DNA from: Candidatus Paraluminiphilus aquimaris
Lineage (GTDB): Bacteria > Pseudomonadota > Gammaproteobacteria > Pseudomonadales > Halieaceae
Direction: 5' to 3'
DNA: 64,000 bases
NCBI RefSeq assembly: GCF_026230195.1
Contig: NZ_CP036501.1
Location: 620,001-684,000, forward strand
In this document: in pieces, positions 36,845 through 44,870 of the stretch
Position numbering within the stretch: position 1 is the stretch's first letter
Layout: each line of letters begins with the position of its first letter
Position numbers and translations under genes: made by a program
Notes under the pieces: generated by a model
Told to the model about the DNA's origin: nothing
Databases searched by the model: none
Seen by the model: only the letters and a program-made list of their open reading frames with translations

Positions 36845-38122
36845 GTGAACTCTCCCTTACCTCATAGCGCCACTGCGTCACCGGGCGGCGCCTTAAAGCC
36901 CCTGCGCATTGCCTTGTTAGGTTATCGTTCTGCGCCCCACTCCGGCGGGCAAGGGGTTTATCTCAATTACCTCTCTCGGTATTTGCGCAAGCGAGGCCAC
37001 AGTGTCACGGTTATATCAGGCCCGCCCTATCCCGAATTGGATGACGACATTGCGTTAGTAAAGCTCGATAGCCTCGATTTGTACGAGCACGGACTGGGTT
37101 CGGTGAGGCTTCGGCATTTTTTTTCGCGCCTTGAACGCATTGAGTGGTTCAGCAAATTGACCGGTGGTTTCGCGGAACCCTATACCTTTGGTGAGCGAGT
37201 AAAACGGTGGTTCATTGGTCGCGAACAAGACTTCGATATCATCCACGACAATCAAACCATTGCCGATGGTGTTCTCGATCTTCAAGCTCGAGGCCTGCCA
37301 CTTGTTACGACAATCCATCATCCGATTACCCGCGACTATCGTGTGGCGCTTGAGGCGGAACCTAAGTGGTACATGCGGTTATTGATACATCGCTGGCATA
37401 GCTTCTTACTGATGCAAAAGCGCGTAGCGCCACAGTTAAAGTCGGTGGTCACGGTGTCGAGCGCATCAGCCACTGACATCTGTACGGACTTCGGTGTCTC
37501 GCCCGAGGCAATCTCTGTTATGCATTTAGGCGTCGATACGACGTTGTTTCGCCCCGCGCCGCAGACAACGCGAGAGCCCCATCGCCTTATGACAACGGCT
37601 TCTGCTGACGCACCCTTAAAGGGTCTTTCTTATCTCTTAAAAGCCATGGCGTTACTCAGACCTGAGTACCCTGAAATGAAGCTGACGTTAGTGGGTCGCC
37701 CTAAACCCGATGGCGAGACGCAGCGGCTTATTGACTCCCTTGGGCTTGCCGACTGCATTGAATGTTGTAAAGGCATCAGTCATGAGGAGATGGTTGAGAA
37801 ATATGCCTTCGCAAGTGTGGCGGTTGTACCCTCTATTTATGAGGGATTTGGCCTGCCCGCAGTCGAGGCAATGGCGTGTGGCGTGCCCCTTGTCTCCACC
37901 AGCGGCGGGGCCTTAGCTGAGGTGGTATCTGATGCGGCTCTGGTTGTGTCGCCGGGTGACAGCGATGCCCTCGCTCAACAAATTCGCAGATTATTTGACG
38001 ACCAGTCGCTCAGAGCTGAGTATGCGGCTCGGGGGCTCGAGCGAGTTGAACGGCATTTTTGCTGGGAGCGCTGTGCTGAGCGCATGGAAGCGTATTACCG
38101 AGAGCGCATTGCCTCATGTTAA
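36845..38122 (+). CDS. Family 4-type glycosyltransferase
   Basis: This is a GT-B fold retaining glycosyltransferase. The frame is open from 36773, but the leader is not conserved-looking; I choose GTG 36845, giving 425 residues, with low certainty because no ribosome site is clear. The N-terminal domain starts LRIALLGYRSAPHSGGQGVYL (glycine-rich acceptor loop). The C-terminal domain has the sugar-nucleotide segment VVPSIYEGFGLPAVEAM with the EX7E motif, followed by VPLVSTSGGALAEVV. The donor and acceptor cannot be read from sequence. It overlaps the next methyltransferase gene by seven bases, so the two are co-translated. Its position between ilvE and waaA suggests surface-glycan synthesis. 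Confidence 0.88.
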   Translation: MNSPLPHSATASPGGALKPLRIALLGYRSAPHSGGQGVYLNYLSRYLRKRGHSVTVISGPPYPELDDDIALVKLDSLDLYEHGLGSVRLRHFFSRLERIEWFSKLTGGFAEPYTFGERVKRWFIGREQDFDIIHDNQTIADGVLDLQARGLPLVTTIHHPITRDYRVALEAEPKWYMRLLIHRWHSFLLMQKRVAPQLKSVVTVSSASATDICTDFGVSPEAISVMHLGVDTTLFRPAPQTTREPHRLMTTASADAPLKGLSYLLKAMALLRPEYPEMKLTLVGRPKPDGETQRLIDSLGLADCIECCKGISHEEMVEKYAFASVAVVPSIYEGFGLPAVEAMACGVPLVSTSGGALAEVVSDAALVVSPGDSDALAQQIRRLFDDQSLRAEYAARGLERVERHFCWERCAERMEAYYRERIASC

Positions 38123-38859
38123 CCGTCGATTTCGATTACTTTGACCTGAAGAGCGGCCATGTCCTTGTGGACCTTGGTTGCGGTGAGGGTAGGCACTCAC
38201 TTACCGCTCATAGAGCAGAGGGTGTGACGGTCCTAGGTTTCGATCTCGCTTATACGGACTTGCAAACGGCGCAATCGCGTATCGCTGATATGGCGCCCTA
38301 CCACCCTGCGGGCGACGTACATTTTATCCAGGCTAACGGGATGACACTTCCTCTTGCGGATAACTCGGTTGACCGGCTTGTTTGTTCCGAGGTTTTGGAG
38401 CACATCCCTAATTACATCAGCTTCATCGAAGAGATTGACCGCGTGCTGAAACCCGACGGGAAGTTGTGTGTCACAGTGCCACGGGCTTGGCCTGAGAAAA
38501 TCTGTTGGCTCCTCAGTAAGGACTACCCTAAAACCCCCGGCGGTCACATACGTATCTTCAATGCCACGCACCTTCAGCGTGAAATCGAGCGCTATGGGTT
38601 TGAAGGCGTTCGGCGGCACGGCGCTCATGCGCTGCACGCGCCTTACTGGTGGTTGAAGTGTTTGTTTTGGCATGCAGAACAGGAGCCGTGGTTGCTGCGG
38701 GCTTATCATCAATTCCTCGTTTGGGATTTAATGAAGCGACCGTTGCTTACTCGGCTGCTCGACGCGGTTATGAACCCGTGGATGGGTAAGAGTGTTGCGC
38801 TTTACTTCGATCGACAACAGGTTGATATGTTGGCGGCCGAAAACTCGGATGTGAGGTAG
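38116..38859 (+). CDS. Class I SAM-dependent methyltransferase (UbiE-like fold)
   Basis: The 247-residue product has a Rossmann methyltransferase domain at about 10-150. Motif I is VLVDLGCGEGRHS near residue 15, the acidic loop is FDLAYTDL, and ADNSVDRLVCSEVLEHIPN and RVLKPDGKLCVTVP follow. The last 80 residues are rich in Trp, His and Leu (APYWWLKCLFWHAE) and could contact a membrane or a lipid-linked substrate. It overlaps the glycosyltransferase gene and is nine bases before the toroid gene. The substrate is unknown; a sugar or glycolipid is inferred from context. Confidence 0.85.
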   Translation: MLTVDFDYFDLKSGHVLVDLGCGEGRHSLTAHRAEGVTVLGFDLAYTDLQTAQSRIADMAPYHPAGDVHFIQANGMTLPLADNSVDRLVCSEVLEHIPNYISFIEEIDRVLKPDGKLCVTVPRAWPEKICWLLSKDYPKTPGGHIRIFNATHLQREIERYGFEGVRRHGAHALHAPYWWLKCLFWHAEQEPWLLRAYHQFLVWDLMKRPLLTRLLDAVMNPWMGKSVALYFDRQQVDMLAAENSDVR

Positions 38860-38868
38860 TTTCTTGCT

Positions 38869-39939
38869 ATGGCCATGACCCCTCCAAAATCGTATCCCTA
38901 TCCCGAGGCGGACCTGAAGACGACGGTTGATTACCTCATCGCGGCTCAGCGTGAAAACGGCGAAATACCTTGGTTTGAGGGCGGACATACCGACCCATGG
39001 AACCATACTGAGGCGGCAATGGGGCTCAGTATTGCCGGCGAGTTCGCAGCGGCAGAGCGTGCTTACGACTGGCTCGTCAACGAGCAGCTCGAAGATGGAA
39101 GTTGGTGGGCTTCATACATTAATGGTGAGCCTTCCAACATCACCCGTCGAGAGACTAATTATGTCGCTTATATTGCCACCGGTGTTTGGCATCATTTCTT
39201 GATTACCCGCAACCGGGAATTTTTGGATCGCCTCTTTCCCGCCGTTGATGCCGCTATCGAGTTTGTTATATCGATGCAGTCTGAGCACGGCGAGGTGGCC
39301 TGGGCTTGCGATACGCTGGGTGCGCCGATGGACGACGCGCTTGTGACCGGGAGTAGCTCCGTTTACAAATCGCTCGAATGTGCCTTACACCTTGCACGTA
39401 CAGTCGGCGTTTTGAGGCCTAAGTGGCGCATTGCCCGACAGAAGTTGGGTACGGCACTGAGACACCGACCTGAGCGGTTTGACCGTAATTGGGAGAGTAA
39501 GTCGCGTTACGCGATGGACTGGTTTTACCCTGTTTTGGCGGGCGTTTTCCAAAGTGAGCAGGGATTGGAGCGGATCAACGCGCGCTGGGATGAGTTTGTA
39601 GAAGAGGGGCTCGGCTGCCGGTGTGAAAATCATCAGCCTTGGGTGACGGTGGCAGAGTCCTGCGAACTTACCATGGCACTTTTGTCAGTGGGTGAGACGG
39701 GCCGCGCGCATACGCTTTTCGACACCTTGTGGCAGTGGCGTGACGACGCGGGTGTCTTTTGGACAGGGTACCAATTTGTCGAGAAGGTTCTTTGGCCGCT
39801 TGAGCAGCCGACCTGGACCTCGGGTGCTGTGATGCTTGCTGCCGATGCGCTGAGTCATCACACCCCGGCGTGCCGCTTGTTTACCGAGGTTGATCAGTCG
39901 ACCGCAGGTGTTGCCGATCAGCTAAGGTTAGGTACTTAA
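38869..39939 (+). CDS. Alpha/alpha-toroid protein with QW-like repeats (annotated as prenyltransferase-like in relatives)
   Basis: The 356-residue soluble protein is unlike a standard enzyme I can name. Three segments resemble the QW repeats of squalene/terpene cyclase and prenyltransferase toroids: QRENGEIPW near residue 24, QLEDGSWW near 75, and QSEHGEVAW near 138. The class II cyclase DxDD motif is absent and no prenyltransferase zinc site is evident. Aromatic and acidic residues (HTDPWNHTEAAMG near 41, PTWTSGAVMLAADAL near 320) also fit an alpha/alpha-six glycosidase-type barrel. It is tightly linked to a glycosyltransferase and a methyltransferase, so a glycan or glycolipid substrate is plausible. 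Function is unknown. Confidence 0.7.
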   Translation: MAMTPPKSYPYPEADLKTTVDYLIAAQRENGEIPWFEGGHTDPWNHTEAAMGLSIAGEFAAAERAYDWLVNEQLEDGSWWASYINGEPSNITRRETNYVAYIATGVWHHFLITRNREFLDRLFPAVDAAIEFVISMQSEHGEVAWACDTLGAPMDDALVTGSSSVYKSLECALHLARTVGVLRPKWRIARQKLGTALRHRPERFDRNWESKSRYAMDWFYPVLAGVFQSEQGLERINARWDEFVEEGLGCRCENHQPWVTVAESCELTMALLSVGETGRAHTLFDTLWQWRDDAGVFWTGYQFVEKVLWPLEQPTWTSGAVMLAADALSHHTPACRLFTEVDQSTAGVADQLRLGT

Positions 39940-39940
39940 C

Positions 39941-40546
39941 TCAAAGCCTGCGCAGCGCGCGGATACTCTCGCAAGTCGCCACCGGTTCAAACAAACCAGA
40001 TTGCTTTGCCAACTGCCATATAGCGTAGGGCGCCTGTCCGCCTTCCGCGACATGCGGGAAGACGTCATGGATGACCAGTAGCCCACCCTTCACAACATGT
40101 TGAGACCAATTTCGATAATCGGCCAAGGCGGCGTCGAGGCTGTGACCACCGTCGATAAATAAGAGGCCAAGGGGTGTCGTCCAATGCTGAGCCGCAAGTG
40201 TTGCGGGAGCCACAATGGGAATAACCACATCTTCCGCATCATAAGCCTGCAGGTTGCGCCTAAATTCGGGTAGCGAGTCAAAGTTTCCCGCTTCATCAAC
40301 CAGTGCTTCGTCGTGGAAGAATTCACCCACTTGATGCTCTTCGCTGCCGCGATGGTGATCGACAGCAAACACGATGGTCCCTGACGCTCTCGCCACTTCC
40401 GCCAAGCAGAGGGTGGATAAGCCGCAGTAACTTCCGATTTCGAGCAGCGGACCAAGGCAAGCGACATCACGGGCCCAATCCGCGAGTTGCACGGCTTCAT
40501 TTTCAGGAAGGAAACCTTTTACGTCGGCAAACCGGGTCGGTGTCAT
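39941..40546 (-). CDS. Class I SAM-dependent methyltransferase (Methyltransf_24-like)
   Basis: From ATG 40546 (GGAG ribosome site) the product is 201 residues; the longer frame to 40618 lacks one. SAM-binding LLEIGSYCGLSTLCLAEV lies near residue 35 and LLFIDGGHSLDAALADY near 130. GGLLVIHDVFPH follows. This group resembles the O-methyltransferase-like proteins found in sugar and antibiotic pathways (the GYxGxST and FIDGxH pattern). It ends one base from the toroid gene stop and faces it, and is divergent from waaA. The substrate is unknown. Confidence 0.83.
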   Translation of the reverse strand: MTPTRFADVKGFLPENEAVQLADWARDVACLGPLLEIGSYCGLSTLCLAEVARASGTIVFAVDHHRGSEEHQVGEFFHDEALVDEAGNFDSLPEFRRNLQAYDAEDVVIPIVAPATLAAQHWTTPLGLLFIDGGHSLDAALADYRNWSQHVVKGGLLVIHDVFPHVAEGGQAPYAIWQLAKQSGLFEPVATCESIRALRRL

Positions 40547-40619
40547 GGTAGGCTCCACAAAAAGCGTCAGTATATGGCGTAACGACCGAATCCTTGAACC
40601 TTCATCACTTTTCATCATT

Positions 40620-41894
40620 ATGGCGCGTCTTTTTTACAGTTTGCTGATCTCCTTGCTGTCGCCACTTTTCGTGCTGCGGCTACTGGTAAAGAGTGTGAGC
40701 GAGCCCGGATACCGGCGACAGTGGTGGCGCCGCTTTGCGCTTGGGTTGCCCAGCCGTATTCGCTCGGGTGATGGCCTAATCTGGGTTCATGCAGTCTCTG
40801 TCGGCGAACTGCTGGCGGTGGCCCCGTTGGTTGAGCGCATTTTGCTCGAGTGGCCCGACAAAGCCGTGTTGATTACCAACACAACACCGACGGGTTCGGA
40901 GCAAACACAGAAATTGTTTGGTAGCCGCGTCGAACACACGTGGTTTCCGTTTGACACGCCACTGGTCACAGGCGCTTTTTTACGCCACTGGCAGCCCCAG
41001 CTGATCGTCATGGTCGAGACTGAGATTTGGCCCAACGTCATGGCGTCTGCGCGCGACCAGGGAGTTCCTGTTGCCTTGGTAAATGCCCGCCTATCCGCCC
41101 GCTCGGCGCGTGGGTATGCGCGTTTGGGTAGGTTTACGCGCGACACCCTGGCCGGTTTCAGCCTTATCGCCGCACAGTCCAAGTCAGATGACCGTCGTTT
41201 TCGGCGAATTGGCGCTGAGCCAGAGGCAATGCACGTTGTGGGCAGCATCAAGTTCGATATCGATCTCGCCGCCCGGCGCAGTCAGCTTGAGGTGATTGCT
41301 GAGGAATTGGGGCGTGATATCAAATCTCGTCCTCTGTGGGCCGCAGCGAGCACCCATCCCGGTGAAGAGCAGCTTGTTATCGACGCCTATCAGGCGTTGA
41401 GTGAGCGTGGGTTATCGACACGTCTCTTGCTGGCGCCGCGGCACCCAAGCCGAACTGGGGACATCATCAAGCTCTTAGCGAAAGCAGGCCTTAAGTACCA
41501 AAAGCGCAGCGACAACCTGCCGGTAACCATTGAAACCGATGTTCTGTTGATCGATACGCTGGGAGAGTTAAGTGCCTTCTTAGGCCTGGCGGATGCGGCG
41601 TTTATTGGCGGTAGCTTGGTACCCAGAGGCGGACACAACCCGATCGAGGCAGCCGCCTGGGGTTGCGCGGTTATTACCGGACCGCATGTTATTAACTTTG
41701 CGACTATCGTCAGGGATATGGAGCGTGGCGGTGCTATCCGTGTTGTGACGGACCAGCACGAACTCGCAGATCGCTTGGCGAGTGTTTGGGAAAATGAAGG
41801 GCAAGATAGCGAGGCCCGGCGTGCTCGCAGCTTTATCGAGACGCGCCGCGGTGCAACACGGCGTCAGCTCGATTTATTAAAGGGGCTGCTTTAA
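40620..41894 (+). CDS. waaA: 3-deoxy-D-manno-octulosonic acid (Kdo) transferase WaaA
   Basis: WaaA adds Kdo from CMP-Kdo to lipid A precursor at the inner membrane. The 424-residue product from ATG 40620 (E. coli 425) has an N-terminal membrane anchor (about 5-22). Catalytic and binding features are IWVHAVSVGELLAV (glutamate base), TTPTGSEQ, VNARLSARSARGY and GGSLVPRGGHNPIEAA. The upstream in-frame start at 40545 overlaps the divergent methyltransferase and is less likely. Whether it adds one or two Kdo residues cannot be read from sequence. It anchors the locus as LPS-related. Confidence 0.96.
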   Translation: MARLFYSLLISLLSPLFVLRLLVKSVSEPGYRRQWWRRFALGLPSRIRSGDGLIWVHAVSVGELLAVAPLVERILLEWPDKAVLITNTTPTGSEQTQKLFGSRVEHTWFPFDTPLVTGAFLRHWQPQLIVMVETEIWPNVMASARDQGVPVALVNARLSARSARGYARLGRFTRDTLAGFSLIAAQSKSDDRRFRRIGAEPEAMHVVGSIKFDIDLAARRSQLEVIAEELGRDIKSRPLWAAASTHPGEEQLVIDAYQALSERGLSTRLLLAPRHPSRTGDIIKLLAKAGLKYQKRSDNLPVTIETDVLLIDTLGELSAFLGLADAAFIGGSLVPRGGHNPIEAAAWGCAVITGPHVINFATIVRDMERGGAIRVVTDQHELADRLASVWENEGQDSEARRARSFIETRRGATRRQLDLLKGLL

Positions 41895-41909
41895 GCAGGT
41901 TTTAAAGTT

Positions 41910-41948
41910 CGAGGGGGCCCTTGAATAAAGGCCCGATTCCTCGTTTTT
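41910..41948 (+). terminator. Probable Rho-independent terminator after waaA
   Basis: Outer arms CGAGG (41910-41914) and CCTCG (41939-41943) and inner arms GGGCC (41915-41919) and GGCCC (41930-41934) can pair, with a four-base bulge on the 3' side, followed by five T residues (41944-41948). It lies between waaA and the convergent tolC gene. Confidence 0.55.
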
Positions 41949-43371
41949 AGCCGTCCTCGGAGGCCGATGCTGCCTCTGGCTCGACCAAGAAAGCCTCAAG
42001 CGCCGCGATATCTTCAGGTGACAACGTACCCGCATTCTCTTTGAGTCGCATACTGTTCAGGACGTAGTCATAACGGCTGTTCGCGTAATCGCGCTGAGCG
42101 CTAAATACGGCGTTTTGCGCGTTTAGAACGTCAACAATGTTACGTGTACCCACTTCGTAGCCGGCAACGGTGGCATCAAGTGCGCTCTGAGTCGATTTGA
42201 TCGCTTGCTTTCGGGCGTTTACGCGTGCGACATCGGAGTTCACGGTCATGTGCAATGAGCGCGATGCGGTAATGGTATTACGAGTGAGATTGATACGATT
42301 CTCTCGTGCTGCGTTGAATTGTTCTGCGGCACGACGACGGTTAGCACTGATAGCCCCACCGGCGTACAAAGGCATATCGAGTCGGATTTGAAACGACTCG
42401 TCCTCGCCTTCTGAATTGGGCGGTAGGTTAAACGCATTCGGTGGCGTGACCGTACCGGCCGTATCGCTCTCTGCATAACTTACTTGTGCACTCACGCGGG
42501 GGGCGTGGCCCATTTGCCGAGACTTTGCGTTTTGTCGCGCCGCTTCTTCGGCAAACCGAACCGCAGCCAACTCGAAATTGTTCTCTAAAGCGAAGTCCAC
42601 CCAAGCTGAGCGGTCGGTGGGCGTCGGGAGCTCGGGCGCAAATGCCTCGCTTAGCAACCGCAGCTGGCCGTGTTGTTGCCCGGTTAGCACCGACAAGCGC
42701 TCAAGTGCTACCGCGACATTATTTTCTTCAATGATACGTGTAACGCCGGCAAGGTCATGACGCGCTTCGGCCTCATAGACGTCGGTTATGGCGATGAGGC
42801 CAACATTGAAGCGCTGCCGTGTTTGCTCGAGCTGTCTGGAGAGCGCACGTTCCTGAGCTTTTGCCGCGCGGAGGTTATCTTGGGCTCTTAATACCCCAAA
42901 GTAGGCTTCGGAGACGCGCACAATGAGGTTTTGTTGCGCCGCTGCAACGGTGGCCTCGGCCTGCTTACTTCGCTCGCTACCTGCCTTCCAGTCGAACCAC
43001 GCGGAGAGATCAAAAAGCGTCTGCGATAGGCTGATGTCGTAGCGTGTGGTGTAGGTGCGCGAGCCCGTTGTTTGGTTCTGAATGACAACGTTGCCGTTGT
43101 CAAAGTCAACAATACTAAGCCGGGTGTTCTCACTGTCTCGCATTGAGCGCGAGACGCCTGTATTGACTTGCGGTAACAGGGGGGCAAGCGCCAGCGTTTT
43201 CAGTTCAAGGTCTGCACGGTATTGCGCGGTTTCAGCTCTGAGTTGCGCGTCGTTATCGAGCGCTATCTCGTAGATATCCAACAGACTCTCGCCCGAGGCA
43301 AGGGGCGCCAAAATTAATGTTGTGCTTGCAATCGCCGCTGCGGTGGCTCGTCTTACAAGATGAGAAACCAT
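41947..43371 (-). CDS. tolC: TolC-family outer membrane efflux/secretion channel
   Basis: TolC trimers form the outer-membrane exit duct for type I secretion and RND/ABC efflux pumps. The 474-residue product has a signal peptide (about 1-27, ending LASGES) and two structurally repeated OEP domains rich in long coiled helices. Examples are ETAQYRADLELKTLALAPLLPQV near the start and the NAQNAVFSAQRDYANSRYDYV segment near 415, a typical end of the second repeat. E. coli TolC has 493 residues. It is divergent from yqiB-cpdA-parE, the arrangement seen in E. coli, which supports orthology. No pump genes are adjacent. Confidence 0.92.
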   Translation of the reverse strand: MVSHLVRRATAAAIASTTLILAPLASGESLLDIYEIALDNDAQLRAETAQYRADLELKTLALAPLLPQVNTGVSRSMRDSENTRLSIVDFDNGNVVIQNQTTGSRTYTTRYDISLSQTLFDLSAWFDWKAGSERSKQAEATVAAAQQNLIVRVSEAYFGVLRAQDNLRAAKAQERALSRQLEQTRQRFNVGLIAITDVYEAEARHDLAGVTRIIEENNVAVALERLSVLTGQQHGQLRLLSEAFAPELPTPTDRSAWVDFALENNFELAAVRFAEEAARQNAKSRQMGHAPRVSAQVSYAESDTAGTVTPPNAFNLPPNSEGEDESFQIRLDMPLYAGGAISANRRRAAEQFNAARENRINLTRNTITASRSLHMTVNSDVARVNARKQAIKSTQSALDATVAGYEVGTRNIVDVLNAQNAVFSAQRDYANSRYDYVLNSMRLKENAGTLSPEDIAALEAFLVEPEAASASEDG

Positions 43372-43573
43372 TCAAATTTCCTTGATTGTGTCTTAGACCT
43401 TAAGAGGCGCGGAGTTTAACATCGTATACGTAGTGGCGGCGAAAATACGTTCATCTTCTGTATTGACACAATTTTCGCTATTGATTGCTACACTTTGTAC
43501 AGTTAAGCGCGACGAAGACAGTTGGGGCAACCTCGGTTTGGTGCAAGAGAGTCGGAAAAGGAAGCGGTTTCAC

Positions 43574-43993
43574 ATGGATCTCACAGAGCTACACGCGCTC
43601 TGTGAGGCGAATTACGTGCGCTTACTCAGCTTGTTCCCTGACTATCAGCAAGCGAACGAGCGGCGCTTTAAGTTGGGCTCGCGTTTGATCGTGATGACCG
43701 TTATTGAGCGTGACCGCCACACTACGACCCTCAGTATTAATTACCACGCGGCGGGGCTTCCCCAGCATATGCATTCAAACCTGCATCTTCGGATGTATCA
43801 CGATGTGGCAATGGCTGAGGTTGTAAAATTACGGTCGGGTCGTCGTTTAGAATCCCGCTATGACTACCCCAACTCCGACATGCATCAACCGGACGAAAAG
43901 CGTCAGCAGAATAGTTTCGTATCCGAGCTATTAAGCCTGTGTTTATCCGAGGCCCATATCGACGAAACCGTATTTGAGGCGGGCGATGTCTAG
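43574..43993 (+). CDS. yqiB: DUF1249 protein (YqiB)
   Basis: From ATG 43574 (AAGGAAG ribosome site) the product is 139 residues, almost exactly the size of E. coli YqiB (140). LTELHALCEANYVRLLSLFP at the start and the MYHDVAMAEV segment in the middle are typical. It is a DUF1249 protein of unknown function. The frame is open upstream to 43433 but that stretch is not protein-like for this family. In E. coli the order is tolC, nudF, yqiB, cpdA, yqiA, parE; here nudF and yqiA are missing. It overlaps cpdA by eight bases. Confidence 0.88.
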   Translation: MDLTELHALCEANYVRLLSLFPDYQQANERRFKLGSRLIVMTVIERDRHTTTLSINYHAAGLPQHMHSNLHLRMYHDVAMAEVVKLRSGRRLESRYDYPNSDMHQPDEKRQQNSFVSELLSLCLSEAHIDETVFEAGDV

Positions 43994-44819
43994 CGGCCCC
44001 CTTCTCAATGGCGATAGCGTCCTTTCGGGCCATTCCAATGAGCTGAGGTTGGTTCAGATCACGGATACACACCTAACCGGCACGGCTGACGGTGCGCTGT
44101 TGGGCATGAACACCGAGCGCTCAGCGCGTGCGGTCATTGACGCGGCTAAGGCCTCGGGCCCCATCGACTGCTTTCTGATTACAGGCGATATTGCGGCCGA
44201 CGAGCAGCCCCAGGCGTACGCGCAGTTAGAGGGTCTGCTGGGCACCGACATACCGAGTTTATGGTTGCCGGGTAATCACGACGACATCCGCACGTCCTTT
44301 GCGTCATTTGAACCTCATTTGAAGCGACGCCTTCGAACACCCTTTTGGGATGTCTTGATGCTCGAGACTCAGGTTGAGGGAGAGGTCGGAGGCTCGCTGA
44401 ATAAGACCGAGCTCGATGCGCTCAGCGCTGCCATTGATGAGGCGGCGACCGAGAACAAATCTTTATTGATCGCAACACACCACCCCTTGCGATCAATGTC
44501 ATCGGCGTGGCTCGATGAGCAGACGGTTCGCAACGCGGCTGAGGCTTTGGGTAGGCTGGCGCGCTATGCTGATCGGAGCTTAATCATCAGTGGGCACGTA
44601 CACCAAGCAAGCGACGCGGTAGTGTCGGGCGTCCGAATGCTCACTACGCCCTCGACCTGTGTGCAATTTACACCTCAGTCGAAGGACTTTGCACTCGATG
44701 ACCTCCAACCGGGCTATCGAAGTTTGACGCTACGGCCTAATGGCTCGGTGCAAACCGAAGTTCTTCGTATTTCGGATGAGAATAACCGACCTCAGATGGG
44801 TTCCTCGGGTTATCATTGA
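43986..44819 (+). CDS. cpdA: 3',5'-cyclic AMP phosphodiesterase CpdA
   Basis: CpdA hydrolyses cAMP and lowers CRP-dependent signalling. From ATG 43986 (GAGG six bases upstream) it has 277 residues (E. coli 275). All metallophosphoesterase motifs are present: QITDTHLTG near residue 23, ITGDIAADE near 64, LPGNHDD near 93, LIATHHPL near 160 and ISGHVHQ near 199. It overlaps yqiB and precedes parE by 51 bases. No adenylate cyclase or CRP gene is in the window. Confidence 0.94.
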   Translation: MSSGPLLNGDSVLSGHSNELRLVQITDTHLTGTADGALLGMNTERSARAVIDAAKASGPIDCFLITGDIAADEQPQAYAQLEGLLGTDIPSLWLPGNHDDIRTSFASFEPHLKRRLRTPFWDVLMLETQVEGEVGGSLNKTELDALSAAIDEAATENKSLLIATHHPLRSMSSAWLDEQTVRNAAEALGRLARYADRSLIISGHVHQASDAVVSGVRMLTTPSTCVQFTPQSKDFALDDLQPGYRSLTLRPNGSVQTEVLRISDENNRPQMGSSGYH

Positions 44820-44870
44820 GCGAGCCGAAAAGAAGGCCGACCCCACTCATCGTCAAGGTAGTTTTTATTC

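Noticed and set aside
38233-38712. 159-codon open frame antisense to the UbiE-like methyltransferase
   Set aside because: The sense frame carries full SAM motifs and couples to its neighbours; the antisense frame has none.
40547-40618. Longer start for the Methyltransf_24-like gene
   Set aside because: A GGAG ribosome site precedes ATG 40546, and the extension would overlap the upstream region of waaA.
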